A stretch of DNA of 64,000 bases from Butyricicoccus sp. Marseille-Q5471 (GTDB lineage: Bacteria > Bacillota > Clostridia > Oscillospirales > Butyricicoccaceae), in NCBI RefSeq assembly GCF_951230135.1, contig NZ_CATNVC010000008.1, positions 46,210-110,209 on the forward strand, given 5' to 3'. The notes beneath the pieces were generated by a model. The model was not told the DNA's origin. It worked only from the letters and a program-made list of their open reading frames with translations, and did not search any database. The translations under genes were made by a program, and so were the position numbers. This document shows, piece after piece, positions 36,540 through 44,520 of this stretch. Position 1 is the first letter of the stretch; each line of letters begins with the position of its first letter.

Positions 36540-37909
36540 GCAAGCACACCGCATTATATCTACGCGTATCGACCGAAGCACAGGCTGATGAAGGCTATTC
36601 ACTCGCCGCACAGGCAGAAAAATTGGAAGCATATTGCCGGATGAAGGGCGTTTCTGCATTTAAACGCTATGTAGACGGCGGCTTTTCCGGTTCGAACCTG
36701 TCTCGTCCGGCAATGGGCGAACTAATTGAGAAAATCCGCACGGGTGAAGTAGAACGTGTAGTTGTGTACAAGCTGGACCGTCTGAGCCGAAGCCAAAAGG
36801 ACACGTTATATCTCATCGAGGACGTGTTTTTGCCGCATGGAGTGGATTTTGTATCCATCAATGAGAATATTGATACGGGCAGTCCCTATGGACGGGCAAT
36901 GATAGGCATTCTGTCTGCTTTTGCACAGCTCGAGCGTGAGAACATTTTTTTGCGTACGCGGATGGGCATGGTCGAGCGTGTCAAACAGGGATACTGGCCC
37001 GGCGGCGGTAAGATTCCGTTTGGCTATGACTACGATGCGCAAAAGGGAGTTCTGGTGCCCAACAGCGATGCCGATACGGTGCGCGAAATCTATGCACGCT
37101 ATCTGGAGGGACAATCGACCGGCCGCATTGCGCGTGATCTGGGACTGAAATATGAGCATTTGGTCAAGCAGATTCTGCGCCGAGAGAGCAATACAGGCGT
37201 GATAGTCTATAAAGATGAAGTTTATCCGGGACGCCATGAGCCGTTAGTTGATCGGGAAACCTTTGACCGTGCCCAACGGCGGCTCTGCGCGCCGAATCGT
37301 CCGCGAGCGGCCGAGGGCGGGAAACTGTTGACCGGCTTGCTGGTCTGCGGCCATTGCGGCGCCAAGATGCGTTACCAGAAATGGGGTAATGCCGGGGATA
37401 AACTGGTCTGTTACTCGCGCGATAAGTCGAAGCCGCATCTGGTTCACGATATCAACTGCCCTAACCGAGGTGTGATGGCAGAAGAAGTGGAACGTGTCGT
37501 TGTGCGAGATCTGTGCAGGCTATCCGCTGAACCGCTGCCGGTACGGGTGCGCCAAAATGATGAAGCGTCGTGCCGCCGCATACTGGAAAAAGCGCAGCGT
37601 AAGCTGCGGCGCTTGTATGAGTTGTATGCTGAAGCTGAGGACGACACGCTGCTGAGCACAATACAAAAGGCAAAACGGGAGCAGCAGCGCGCAGAAAACG
37701 CATTGCACGAAGCTGAGCATGCTCAGCAGGTGCAGGATGACACAGCGGCCTTGCAGGCATTGCGCACAATCGGCGCGAGCTGGGATGGCTTAAACACTGT
37801 GCAGAGACAGTCGCTCGTTCGCGCTTGTGTAGATCACATCGTACTGCAAAACGACAAAATAGAGGTCTTTTACGCTTTTGACGCCACAGGGCGTGAGCAG
37901 GTGGGATAG
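36536..37909 (+). CDS. Large serine recombinase (SpoIVCA/integrase type)
   Basis: The 457-residue protein has a resolvase-type catalytic domain (ALYLRVSTEAQADEGYSLAAQ with Ser12, VYKLDRLSRSQ, the segment GRAMIGILSAFAQLERE), the Recombinase domain (GGGKIPFGYDYD, VYPGRHEPLVDRETFDRAQ), a zinc ribbon (CGHCGAKMRY and a later Cys in INCPNRG) and a C-terminal coiled coil rich in Glu/Lys. This is the architecture of phage integrases and of enzymes that excise skin-type elements from sporulation genes. The gene is followed directly, with overlap of open frames, by the 3' half of sigG. Start: ATG at 36536, GGAAAGGA upstream. Confidence 0.93.
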   Translation: MSKHTALYLRVSTEAQADEGYSLAAQAEKLEAYCRMKGVSAFKRYVDGGFSGSNLSRPAMGELIEKIRTGEVERVVVYKLDRLSRSQKDTLYLIEDVFLPHGVDFVSINENIDTGSPYGRAMIGILSAFAQLERENIFLRTRMGMVERVKQGYWPGGGKIPFGYDYDAQKGVLVPNSDADTVREIYARYLEGQSTGRIARDLGLKYEHLVKQILRRESNTGVIVYKDEVYPGRHEPLVDRETFDRAQRRLCAPNRPRAAEGGKLLTGLLVCGHCGAKMRYQKWGNAGDKLVCYSRDKSKPHLVHDINCPNRGVMAEEVERVVVRDLCRLSAEPLPVRVRQNDEASCRRILEKAQRKLRRLYELYAEAEDDTLLSTIQKAKREQQRAENALHEAEHAQQVQDDTAALQALRTIGASWDGLNTVQRQSLVRACVDHIVLQNDKIEVFYAFDATGREQVG

Positions 37910-38423
37910 TCCGTTTCGACAGCGAACATTCATCCCGATGATTATTGGTGAAATCCGACGCTACCTACGCGATAACAGTGCGCTGCGTGTATCCCGTTCG
38001 CTGCGCGATACAGCGTATAAAGCGCTTCAGGCGAAAGAAAGCTTCATCCGTGAGCACCAGCGCGAACCTGATATTGTAGAGCTGGCAAAAGCAATGGGTG
38101 TAAAAAAGGAGGAGGTCGTGTTCGCATTGGATGCGATTCTCGATCCGGTTTCACTGTTTGAGCCGGTTTTTCACGACGGCACGGATACGGTATGTGTGAT
38201 GGATCAGGTCGGAGATCAAAAAAACACCGACGAGCAGTGGTTGGCACGAATCGCACTGCGAGAGGCTATTGACAGTTTGTCCGATCGTGAGAAAAAAATC
38301 GTGCATCTGCGGTTTTTTGAAGGCCGCACACAGATGGAGGTTGCAGACGAAATTCAGATTTCGCAGGCGCAGGTCTCACGATTGGAAAAAGGTGCACTCG
38401 CGCACATCAGGAAACAGATGTAA
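37878..38423 (+). CDS. sigG: 3' half of sigG (sporulation sigma factor G), 5' half missing
   Basis: From 37935 the frame encodes SigG sequence without break: PMIIGEIRRYLRDN (end of region 2.4), VSRSLRDTAYKALQAKE, region 3 with LDPVSLFEPVFHDGTD and VMDQVGD, and region 4 with DREKKIVHLRFFEGRTQMEVADEIQISQAQ (written here as one helix-turn-helix stretch). The diagnostic SLFEP and MDQ segments separate SigG from SigF. Core-binding regions 2.1 to 2.3 (about the first 110 residues) are absent, and the frame before 37935 is junction sequence overlapping the recombinase end. There is no ribosome site before the in-frame ATGs at 37878 or 37938. As it stands it cannot make a working sigma factor. Confidence 0.88.
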   Translation: MTPQGVSRWDSPFRQRTFIPMIIGEIRRYLRDNSALRVSRSLRDTAYKALQAKESFIREHQREPDIVELAKAMGVKKEEVVFALDAILDPVSLFEPVFHDGTDTVCVMDQVGDQKNTDEQWLARIALREAIDSLSDREKKIVHLRFFEGRTQMEVADEIQISQAQVSRLEKGALAHIRKQM

Positions 38424-38475
38424 CACAACTGCCAATCGGATTTAATTTACCCTTGTCGAGTCGAGAAAACAATAT

Positions 38476-38517
38476 GAAAGCACCGTTGTCCTATGGCAGC
38501 GGTGCTTTCTTTTTTTT
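38476..38517 (+). terminator. Terminator after the sigG fragment
   Basis: Stem GAAAGCACCG / CGGTGCTTTC, extended inward by weaker pairs, followed by nine T. Confidence 0.85.
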
Positions 38518-38529
38518 CAGGTGTTTGCT

Positions 38530-39381
38530 TTATAAATAAATCGCATCCACTTTTTCACTGCGAATGGCAGATGTAGTTGCAGCGTACTGACGTGGCGTCA
38601 TGCCGGTTTCGCGGCGGAACACCTTGCCAAAATAACTTGCGCCGGAAAAACCCGCAGAAGCGGCAACCGCTTCAATGGATGTTTCCCCGCCGCGCAGCAC
38701 AAGCTTGGCATACTCAATCCGCAGATGTGTAAGGTATCGCCCCGGTGTGATACCGACCGATCGGGTAAACTGACGGATGAGATGTGGTGCAGATACACCC
38801 AGACGATCAGCCAGATCTTCAATACCATATAAATAGACGAATTCCTCCTGCAGCATCGCAAGCGCGTCGCAAATTAGGGGAGGATAGGCGCTTTGACCAT
38901 CCGGCTGCGCACTTGCACCATACAGACGGAGCAGCAATCCGTATGCCGTCGCAGAAATTATGGCACCGTCACAAGCTGTGTCCATATCGTCAGTTTGGAA
39001 AATCGGCAACAGACACTCGGCAAGCGCCGCACTGCCCTGCGGAAAATAGACGCTCGTCCGTAAGGTCTCGCCCAATAGGGTGTCGGCGGCTTCGCCTGTT
39101 AGAACGCCATAAATCAGTTCGGATTCCTGTTCGGCAAGCAAGGGAACAATGCCAGTGGCGGGAAAAGCTGCCGCGGCGCCGGAGGAGAGAGCAAAACTCT
39201 GCTCTTCATAGGAAAAAGAGAAGCTGCCCGAGCAGACGCCTGCAATTAAAAAACCGTTTCGCATAAACGGCAGCGTTGCCAGTTGACCGGATGAAACATG
39301 CTGCACGCCGCACAGTGGCAGGTGTGCATATCTTGCGGCAGCGGGCGGTGGCGCGGGCAGGGTCAGATGACGGCTTTCCAT
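38530..39381 (-). CDS. AraC-family transcriptional regulator
   Basis: A 283-residue regulator with an N-terminal cupin-like sensing part (FLIAGVCSGSFSFSYEEQ) and two C-terminal helix-turn-helix motifs (GIEDLADRLGVSAPHLIRQF; SIEAVAASAGFSGASYFGKVFRRE with TGMTPRQYA). Such proteins usually control sugar-use genes; it lies downstream of a sugar-transport ATPase. I start at the ATG at 39381 with AAAGGA upstream. Confidence 0.88.
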   Translation of the reverse strand: MESRHLTLPAPPPAAARYAHLPLCGVQHVSSGQLATLPFMRNGFLIAGVCSGSFSFSYEEQSFALSSGAAAAFPATGIVPLLAEQESELIYGVLTGEAADTLLGETLRTSVYFPQGSAALAECLLPIFQTDDMDTACDGAIISATAYGLLLRLYGASAQPDGQSAYPPLICDALAMLQEEFVYLYGIEDLADRLGVSAPHLIRQFTRSVGITPGRYLTHLRIEYAKLVLRGGETSIEAVAASAGFSGASYFGKVFRRETGMTPRQYAATTSAIRSEKVDAIYL

Positions 39382-39404
39382 GGAACGTTCCTTTCTGTGC
39401 AGGA

Positions 39405-39435
39405 AGAGGGCTGCCACCGGATGGAAGCAGCCCTC
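39405..39435 (-). terminator. Hairpin between the ATPase and AraC genes
   Basis: Stem GAGGGCTGC / GCAGCCCTC, followed on the minus strand by TTCCT; a weak terminator or processing site. Confidence 0.5.
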
Positions 39436-39448
39436 AATGCAGATGACA

Positions 39449-40561
39449 TCAGTTGCTGATGACCTGCTCGGTTTCCTTATTGAATAGATGCATTTTATTT
39501 GTGTCAATCGAAAGGCGGATTTTATCTCCTGTGCGTGCCTGAATGCGGGCAGGTGTACGGACGGTCAGCGAAGTACCGATGCATGTGCCATACAGATAGA
39601 TTTCAGCACCCATCAGCTCAGCCAGATCAACGTCCATCTCGATTACGCTCTCCTTGGATGCATCCAGGAAGGCGGGTTCGCCGTGCAGATCCTCGGGGCG
39701 GATACCCATCATTACCGACTTGCCGACATAGCTGCCGAACACTTCGGCGCCGCCGCGACCCTGCGGAATCGGAATCGAATAGGGACCGAAGTCGGCGAAA
39801 TATTGATCGCCCTTTTGCGAAATGGTCGTATCGATGAAATTCATCTGGGGAGATCCGATAAACCCGGCTACAAACATGTTGCAGGGAGAATCGTAGAGGT
39901 TCTGCGGCGTATCTGCCTGCTGAATAATGCCATCCTTCATTACGACGATACGGTCGCCCATCGTCATCGCTTCTGTCTGGTCATGGGTAACATAGACAAA
40001 GGTGGTGTCGAGCTTTTTGTGCAGCTTGGTGATCTCGGTACGCATCTGTGTACGAAGCTTGGCATCAAGGTTGGAGAGCGGCTCGTCAAGCAGGAAAACC
40101 GCTGGGTCACGCACCATGGCACGACCGAGCGCGACACGCTGGCGCTGACCGCCGGAAAGCGCCTTGGGCTTGCGATCGAGTAGGTGCTCGATGTCGAGGA
40201 TTTTAGCGGCCTCATGCACCTTTTGATCGATAACCTTCTTGTCCACTTTGCGGAGAGACAGGCCGAAGGCCATATTCTTATAAACAGTCATGTGCGGATA
40301 AAGCGCATAGTTCTGGAACACCATTGCAATATCGCGATCCTTGGGGGGCACATCATTGACCAGTTTGTCACCGATGTAGAGCTCGCCGCCCGAAATTTCT
40401 TCCAGACCTGCAATCATACGCAGTGTGGTCGACTTGCCGCAGCCGGAAGGACCGACTAAAATGATAAATTCTTTGTCCTTGATCTCGAGATTCAGGTTGT
40501 CGATGACCTCGACATTACCCGGATACACCTTTTTAATACCGCGAAGCGAGATGTTTGCCAT
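39449..40561 (-). CDS. Sugar ABC transporter ATP-binding protein, MsmX/UgpC type
   Basis: ATPase subunit for carbohydrate uptake systems. The 370-residue protein has Walker A GPSGCGKSTT, Q-loop FQNYALYPHMTV, signature LSGGQRQRVALGRAMVR, Walker B FLLDEPLSNLDAKLR, and a C-terminal TOBE/MalK regulatory domain (GIRPEDL). No permease or binding-protein gene is beside it, which is typical of the shared ATPase MsmX that energises many sugar importers. A good promoter with an overlapping inverted repeat lies upstream. Confidence 0.9.
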   Translation of the reverse strand: MANISLRGIKKVYPGNVEVIDNLNLEIKDKEFIILVGPSGCGKSTTLRMIAGLEEISGGELYIGDKLVNDVPPKDRDIAMVFQNYALYPHMTVYKNMAFGLSLRKVDKKVIDQKVHEAAKILDIEHLLDRKPKALSGGQRQRVALGRAMVRDPAVFLLDEPLSNLDAKLRTQMRTEITKLHKKLDTTFVYVTHDQTEAMTMGDRIVVMKDGIIQQADTPQNLYDSPCNMFVAGFIGSPQMNFIDTTISQKGDQYFADFGPYSIPIPQGRGGAEVFGSYVGKSVMMGIRPEDLHGEPAFLDASKESVIEMDVDLAELMGAEIYLYGTCIGTSLTVRTPARIQARTGDKIRLSIDTNKMHLFNKETEQVISN

Positions 40562-40618
40562 GATGGATGACCTCTTTTCATATCATGTAAAATAATGATC
40601 TTCTGTTTTGTTATTCTT

Positions 40619-40647
40619 AGTATATATCGCTTTATTATGAGTATCAA
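40619..40647 (-). promoter_or_regulatory. Promoter of the MsmX-like ATPase gene
   Basis: Minus-strand TTGATA (40642-40647) and TATACT (40619-40624), spacer 17. Confidence 0.7.
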
Positions 40648-40663
40648 TAGTATTATATTGATA
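40642..40663. promoter_or_regulatory. Inverted repeat over the ATPase -35 box, candidate operator
   Basis: TATCAATA, six bases, TATTGATA: perfect eight-base arms that include the -35 box. It is not a CcpA site. Regulator unknown. Confidence 0.45.
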
Positions 40664-40716
40664 TTGGAATAAAAATATTGATGTCTTTCGCGGCATGGCA
40701 AAAATGTGAGCCCTGT

Positions 40717-40724
40717 GATATACT
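40717..40724 (+). promoter_or_regulatory. Extended -10 promoter of nnrD
   Basis: TATACT (40719-40724) preceded by TG in the GTGATATACT context; the -35 (TGGCAA, 40696-40701) is weak. Confidence 0.4.
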
Positions 40725-40749
40725 AAACGAAAGAAAAGGGGATGACATT

Positions 40750-41601
40750 ATGATTGAAATCAATCAGGAATGGGTTGATGCACATTTGCGTCCACGGGAT
40801 CCCGAAAGTGATAAAAACAGCTTTGGCCGCGTGCTGTGTGTCTGCGGCAGCGGGATGTACCCCGGTGCGGCGTGGTTTTCCGCGCAGGGAGCGGTGCGTA
40901 TGGGCAGCGGTGTGGTTACACTGGCGACGAGTCGATTCGCTTGGCCTGTCCTTGCGGCCAAGCTGAACGAGCCGGTCGTCCGTGCGCTGCCATGCGATGA
41001 GAATGGACTCGTGTCACTGGATGCCCTTCCGAGTCTGCTTCATTTGTCCGAGCGAGCGGACGCGATGCTGATTGGATGCGGCTTGGGACAATCTGAGGAT
41101 ATTCGGAAACTGGTATGCGCGTTGATTACGCATGCGTCGTGCCAGATTGTTCTTGATGCAGACGGCATAAATGCGATTGCTGCGCATAAGGATATATTGA
41201 GACAGGCAGCAAAGCCGGTGGTGCTGACTCCGCATGTCAGGGAGTTTGCTCGAGTATCGCAGGGGGAAGAGGCTGCTGCTTTTGCAAAGAGCAATCGCTG
41301 TGTTGTGCTGCTCAAAGGACATCAAACAACGGTGCACACGCCTGACGGGACAGCTTATCGAAATCATTCGGGCAATCCCGGCATGGCCAAAGGGGGCAGC
41401 GGTGACGTTCTTGCGGGTATGTTGGTTTCCCTTTGCGGTCAAGGATTACAGGCACAGGACGCAGCCTGCGCAGCGGCATGGCTGCATGGCAGAGCAGGGG
41501 ATCTTGCGGCGAATGAGCTTTCAGAATATGGAATGACGCCGACTGACATGCTGGAGCGCCTGCCGCGGATACTCAAACGGTATAATTCAAGGGAGTGGTG
41601 A
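40750..41601 (+). CDS. nnrD: ADP/ATP-dependent NAD(P)H-hydrate dehydratase
   Basis: Repairs hydrated NADH and NADPH. The 283-residue protein is the ribokinase-fold dehydratase alone, without the N-terminal epimerase domain: FGRVLCVCGSGMYPGAAW, LIGCGLGQSE, LDADGINAIA, TPHVREFARV, LLKGHQTTVHT and the phosphate-binding GNPGMAKGGSGDVLAGML. The ATG at 40750 follows AAGGGG. It heads a cluster with a GerS-like lipoprotein, alr and ndoA, an order known in clostridia. Confidence 0.9.
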   Translation: MIEINQEWVDAHLRPRDPESDKNSFGRVLCVCGSGMYPGAAWFSAQGAVRMGSGVVTLATSRFAWPVLAAKLNEPVVRALPCDENGLVSLDALPSLLHLSERADAMLIGCGLGQSEDIRKLVCALITHASCQIVLDADGINAIAAHKDILRQAAKPVVLTPHVREFARVSQGEEAAAFAKSNRCVVLLKGHQTTVHTPDGTAYRNHSGNPGMAKGGSGDVLAGMLVSLCGQGLQAQDAACAAAWLHGRAGDLAANELSEYGMTPTDMLERLPRILKRYNSREW

Positions 41602-41602
41602 T

Positions 41603-42184
41603 CTGAAACGAAAAATTGGCCTTGTTTTGGCTTGCTTTTTGCTTATTTGCGGTTGCGGACGTACGTCAACGGCTGATGATGGCGATGTGCGCACCTATTG
41701 GAATGAACTGAACGGTTTCACGGCGCACGTTAAAATATTATCCAATTTTGAAAAAGATGTACTGGAATACGAGGTCCACTACGTTTATAATAAAGAAGAT
41801 AGCGATCAATTCGTCATTACAGCACCGGAGTCTCTCGCAGGGATTAGCGGAACAATAGCAGGCAAAGACAGCGGAGCGTTTACGCTGCAATATGATAACA
41901 CCAAGCTGGATGATGCCATGCCGCAGCGCAGCGGGCTGACGCCGGCAGATGCGCTGTTCGGACTGCTTTGCGACTTGCGGGACGATGCGCCCACCCAACA
42001 ATGGACTGAAGAGGTCAAGGGTCAGAAATTGCTCGTACTGCGCTATGACAGCGAAGACGAACAAGGCGCTGTCGGCAAGCAAATATGGTTGACAGCGGAT
42101 GGGAAACAGCCCGTCTGTGCCGAACTGTATGCTGATAAAGTGTGTGTATTGACGCTTCAGTTCACAAGCTACCAATCTACATAA
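41603..42184 (+). CDS. GerS-like germination lipoprotein (LolA-fold), probable CTG start
   Basis: The product (about 193 residues) begins with a lipoprotein signal KRKIGLVLACFLLICGCG, with lipobox LICG-C, and continues with a LolA-like beta-sandwich (FTAHVKILSNFEKDVLEYEV; PVCAELYADKVCVLTLQF). In Clostridioides difficile the gerS lipoprotein gene lies in one operon with an alanine racemase gene; the same order here suggests the orthologue, which is needed for spore germination through cortex modification. No ATG, GTG or TTG gives the full signal peptide. The CTG at 41603, two bases after the nnrD stop and seven after GGGAG, does. Confidence 0.65.
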   Translation: MKRKIGLVLACFLLICGCGRTSTADDGDVRTYWNELNGFTAHVKILSNFEKDVLEYEVHYVYNKEDSDQFVITAPESLAGISGTIAGKDSGAFTLQYDNTKLDDAMPQRSGLTPADALFGLLCDLRDDAPTQQWTEEVKGQKLLVLRYDSEDEQGAVGKQIWLTADGKQPVCAELYADKVCVLTLQFTSYQST

Positions 42185-42205
42185 AACCGGGGATGAAAGA
42201 AAACG

Positions 42206-43327
42206 ATGGAAGCAAATCAGCATCGCACGTGGGCGGAAATCAGCCTACGCGCAATTGAACATAATTATCAGGTAATCTGTGATTGGGCGAAATCGCCGGT
42301 CATGGCGGTTGTCAAGGCAAATGCATATGGCCACGGCGCAGTTCCGGTGGCAAAGAGACTGGAAAAAATGGGTGCGCCCTATTTTGCGGTCGCAACCATG
42401 AGTGAAGCAATCGAATTGCGCGAAAATGGTATTCAAGCACCGATTATCATTTTAGGGTATATCGACGCGGCTGATATGGATGAGGCGGTCAAACAACATA
42501 TCACCGCGCCGATTTACGACCGTGAAACGGCGGAATTGCTTTCCGCTGCCGCCGTGCGAGCCGGACAGCAGCTGACGGTTCATTTCAAGCTGGACACCGG
42601 AATGACGCGGCTCGGCTTCCCTTCGTGGGAGTTCCGGCAGACGGTTGCGGAAATTCTTTCGCTCGCTCAGCTCCCCGGCCTGCAGGCAGAGGGGATATTT
42701 ACGCATTTTGCGGTTGCGGATGTACCATCCGGCACGTCTTACACTGCCCTGCAATATCGTCGCTTCAAGGATGTATGCGACGGACTGGCCGCGGGCGGGT
42801 TGAATTTGCCCTTGCGCCACTGCGCGAATAGCGGAGCAATCCAGCATCATCAAAAAATGCACTGCACCATGGCTCGTGCCGGAATCATTCTGTATGGGTA
42901 TCGCCCGGACGCTTCGGTACCGCCTGTACTGGATTTGCATCCTGCTATGACGGTAAAAGCGCGTGTCATTCAGGTGCGCGATATTCCGGCAGAAACTACA
43001 ATCAGCTATGGCAGAACCTATGAAACGCGCGAGACGACCCGAGTGGCGGTATTGTCCATCGGCTATGCGGATGGGTATTTTCGCACCGCTTCCGGCAAGG
43101 CACATGTTTTGATAGACGGGGTGAAGACTCCGGTTTTGGGGCGTATCTGCATGGATATGTGCATGGCGCAGATTCCCGACGGTGTAACGGTTCGCCGCGG
43201 TGATGAAGTCATAATCTTTGGCACGGACAAGCTGACAGCAGACGATGTAGCCGATGCAGCGGGTACGATTTCATACGAGGTACTGTGCGCAATGAGCCAT
43301 CGCGTGCCGCGCTTCTATCTGGATTGA
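42206..43327 (+). CDS. alr: Alanine racemase
   Basis: PLP enzyme making D-alanine for peptidoglycan. The 373 residues show the PLP lysine in VVKANAYGHGAVP near the N-terminus, FKLDTGMTRLGF, the catalytic tyrosine in ISYGRTYE, and GRICMDMCMAQI. Its place after the gerS-like gene raises the chance that it is the sporulation or germination paralogue rather than the only racemase. Confidence 0.95.
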   Translation: MEANQHRTWAEISLRAIEHNYQVICDWAKSPVMAVVKANAYGHGAVPVAKRLEKMGAPYFAVATMSEAIELRENGIQAPIIILGYIDAADMDEAVKQHITAPIYDRETAELLSAAAVRAGQQLTVHFKLDTGMTRLGFPSWEFRQTVAEILSLAQLPGLQAEGIFTHFAVADVPSGTSYTALQYRRFKDVCDGLAAGGLNLPLRHCANSGAIQHHQKMHCTMARAGIILYGYRPDASVPPVLDLHPAMTVKARVIQVRDIPAETTISYGRTYETRETTRVAVLSIGYADGYFRTASGKAHVLIDGVKTPVLGRICMDMCMAQIPDGVTVRRGDEVIIFGTDKLTADDVADAAGTISYEVLCAMSHRVPRFYLD

Positions 43328-43428
43328 CATTTGGCTGACACTCAACATAGGATGAAGCGGAAAGGCTGAAGCCTTTTCGACGTAAGTTTTTCACATGCCA
43401 TGTTATAAATATGGGGCGTGTGGGAAAA

Positions 43429-43461
43429 ATAGAGTTGCAGGGGTAACCGCTGCAAATCTAT
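43429..43461. repeat. Inverted repeat in the ndoA leader
   Basis: ATAGAGTTGCAG, nine bases, CTGCAAATCTAT: eleven of twelve positions pair. It ends 20 bases before the toxin start and could be an operator or an RNA hairpin. An extended -10 (TGTTATAAA, 43401-43409) lies just upstream. Confidence 0.5.
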
Positions 43462-43481
43462 TTCATCGGAGTGTGAACCAA

Positions 43482-43844
43482 GTGGATACTGGCATCAAAC
43501 GAGGAGACATTTATTATGCCGACCTCAGTCCTGTGGTCGGCAGCGAGCAGGGTGGCATTCGTCCGGTACTTATTGTCCAAAACGACGTGGGAAACCGCTA
43601 TAGCCCTACGGTTATTGCTGCGGCGATCACGTCCCAGATCAATAAGGCCAAAATGCCAACGCATATTACCCTGGGCGCTCCCAATTTTGGCTTGACGCGT
43701 GATTCCATCATTCTGGCAGAACAAATTCGAACGCTGGATAAAAAACGTCTGCGCGAGAAAATGGGCTCGCTGGATGAAGACGCGATGAGACATGTTGATG
43801 AAGCGCTGGCCGTCAGTTTTGGCTTGGGCGCTGTACAGGACTGA
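43482..43844 (+). CDS. ndoA: MazF/NdoA-type endoribonuclease toxin
   Basis: A 120-residue PemK/MazF protein that cleaves mRNA at short motifs. The pattern [27 protein letters not shown] (first strands, shown with its key GDIYYADL and RPVLI parts), [26 protein letters not shown] matches Bacillus NdoA closely. I start at the GTG at 43482 with GGAG upstream. Bacillus has the antitoxin gene ndoAI between alr and ndoA; here the 154 bases between them hold no ORF for an antitoxin. Confidence 0.9.
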   Translation: MDTGIKRGDIYYADLSPVVGSEQGGIRPVLIVQNDVGNRYSPTVIAAAITSQINKAKMPTHITLGAPNFGLTRDSIILAEQIRTLDKKRLREKMGSLDEDAMRHVDEALAVSFGLGAVQD

Positions 43845-43863
43845 ATAGTCATATATAAAGCAC

Positions 43864-43902
43864 AAGACGCGTATCCTACTGTATCGGGATACGCGTCTTT
43901 TT
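43864..43902 (+). terminator. Terminator after ndoA
   Basis: Thirteen-base-pair stem AAGACGCGTATCC / GGATACGCGTCTT, then TTTTTAT. Confidence 0.85.
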
Positions 43903-43921
43903 ATGTGCGGAGGTGGGTAAA

Positions 43922-44500
43922 TTGCGTGCGGCAGTAATGTTTGATGAACGAGAGGTCGGAAAAATCGATTGGGAGCCGGATGCGTACGGCGTGCAGGTGA
44001 CGGTTGACTGTGCGCAGCCCTGCGACCCGCTGACACTGTTGCGGTGCTATGGCCTGACAGCGGGTGAGCCATTGCTCATCGGTCTGCCTGAGCCAAAGGC
44101 AGGGAGATTAACACTGACGCGCCACCTATCACGTGAAATGCTGAAAACCGCAGGCTGTATGGAACTGCCGCCAAGCGGGTTTTATTTGTCTGACGGCTGT
44201 TCACCAATCGCTGTACCGCTGCCTACTACTGAATCAAAGCAGGAAAATTCATTGCTGGAATCGGAAACAATGCCGGAGCCAAGCCGTAGTGAAGAGCCGG
44301 AGCATATCCGGACCGGTGATACCATACTTGATTCGCTTATCAATCTGTCAGCGGTACAGACTACACAAAACAGCGGGGAAATCATACTGCGCTGTGCGTT
44401 TGCATCAGATCAGCCGTTTGCCCTGGCGCCTGTGTTTGTGTTGGCCAAGGTGACTGATGGGCAGGCGGTTGTGCAGATTAAAAAAGAGGACACAGTCTGA
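43922..44500 (+). CDS. Uncharacterised protein
   Basis: A 192-residue protein that I do not recognise. The N-terminal half (AAVMFDEREVGKIDWEPDAYG; LPEPKAGRLTLTRHLSREML) looks like a small beta domain, the middle is acidic and Ser/Glu-rich (ESKQENSLLESETMPEPSRSE, probably unstructured), and the end is again beta-like. No signal peptide. The likely start is the TTG at 43922, seven bases after GGAGGTGGG; a GTG inside that box at 43913 is less likely. It follows the ndoA terminator closely. Confidence 0.55.
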   Translation: MRAAVMFDEREVGKIDWEPDAYGVQVTVDCAQPCDPLTLLRCYGLTAGEPLLIGLPEPKAGRLTLTRHLSREMLKTAGCMELPPSGFYLSDGCSPIAVPLPTTESKQENSLLESETMPEPSRSEEPEHIRTGDTILDSLINLSAVQTTQNSGEIILRCAFASDQPFALAPVFVLAKVTDGQAVVQIKKEDTV

Positions 44501-44515
44501 TGACTGCGTCCTCTT
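44484..44515. terminator. Hairpin between converging genes
   Basis: AAGAGGAC, AGTC with loop, GACT, GTCCTCTT; overlaps the stop of the uncharacterised gene and precedes TTTCT. Confidence 0.6.
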
Positions 44516-44520
44516 TCTAT

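Noticed and set aside
36301..38423. Complete prophage or integrative element in the window
   Set aside because: No capsid, terminase, replication or conjugation genes lie near the recombinase; the neighbours are ordinary chromosomal genes.
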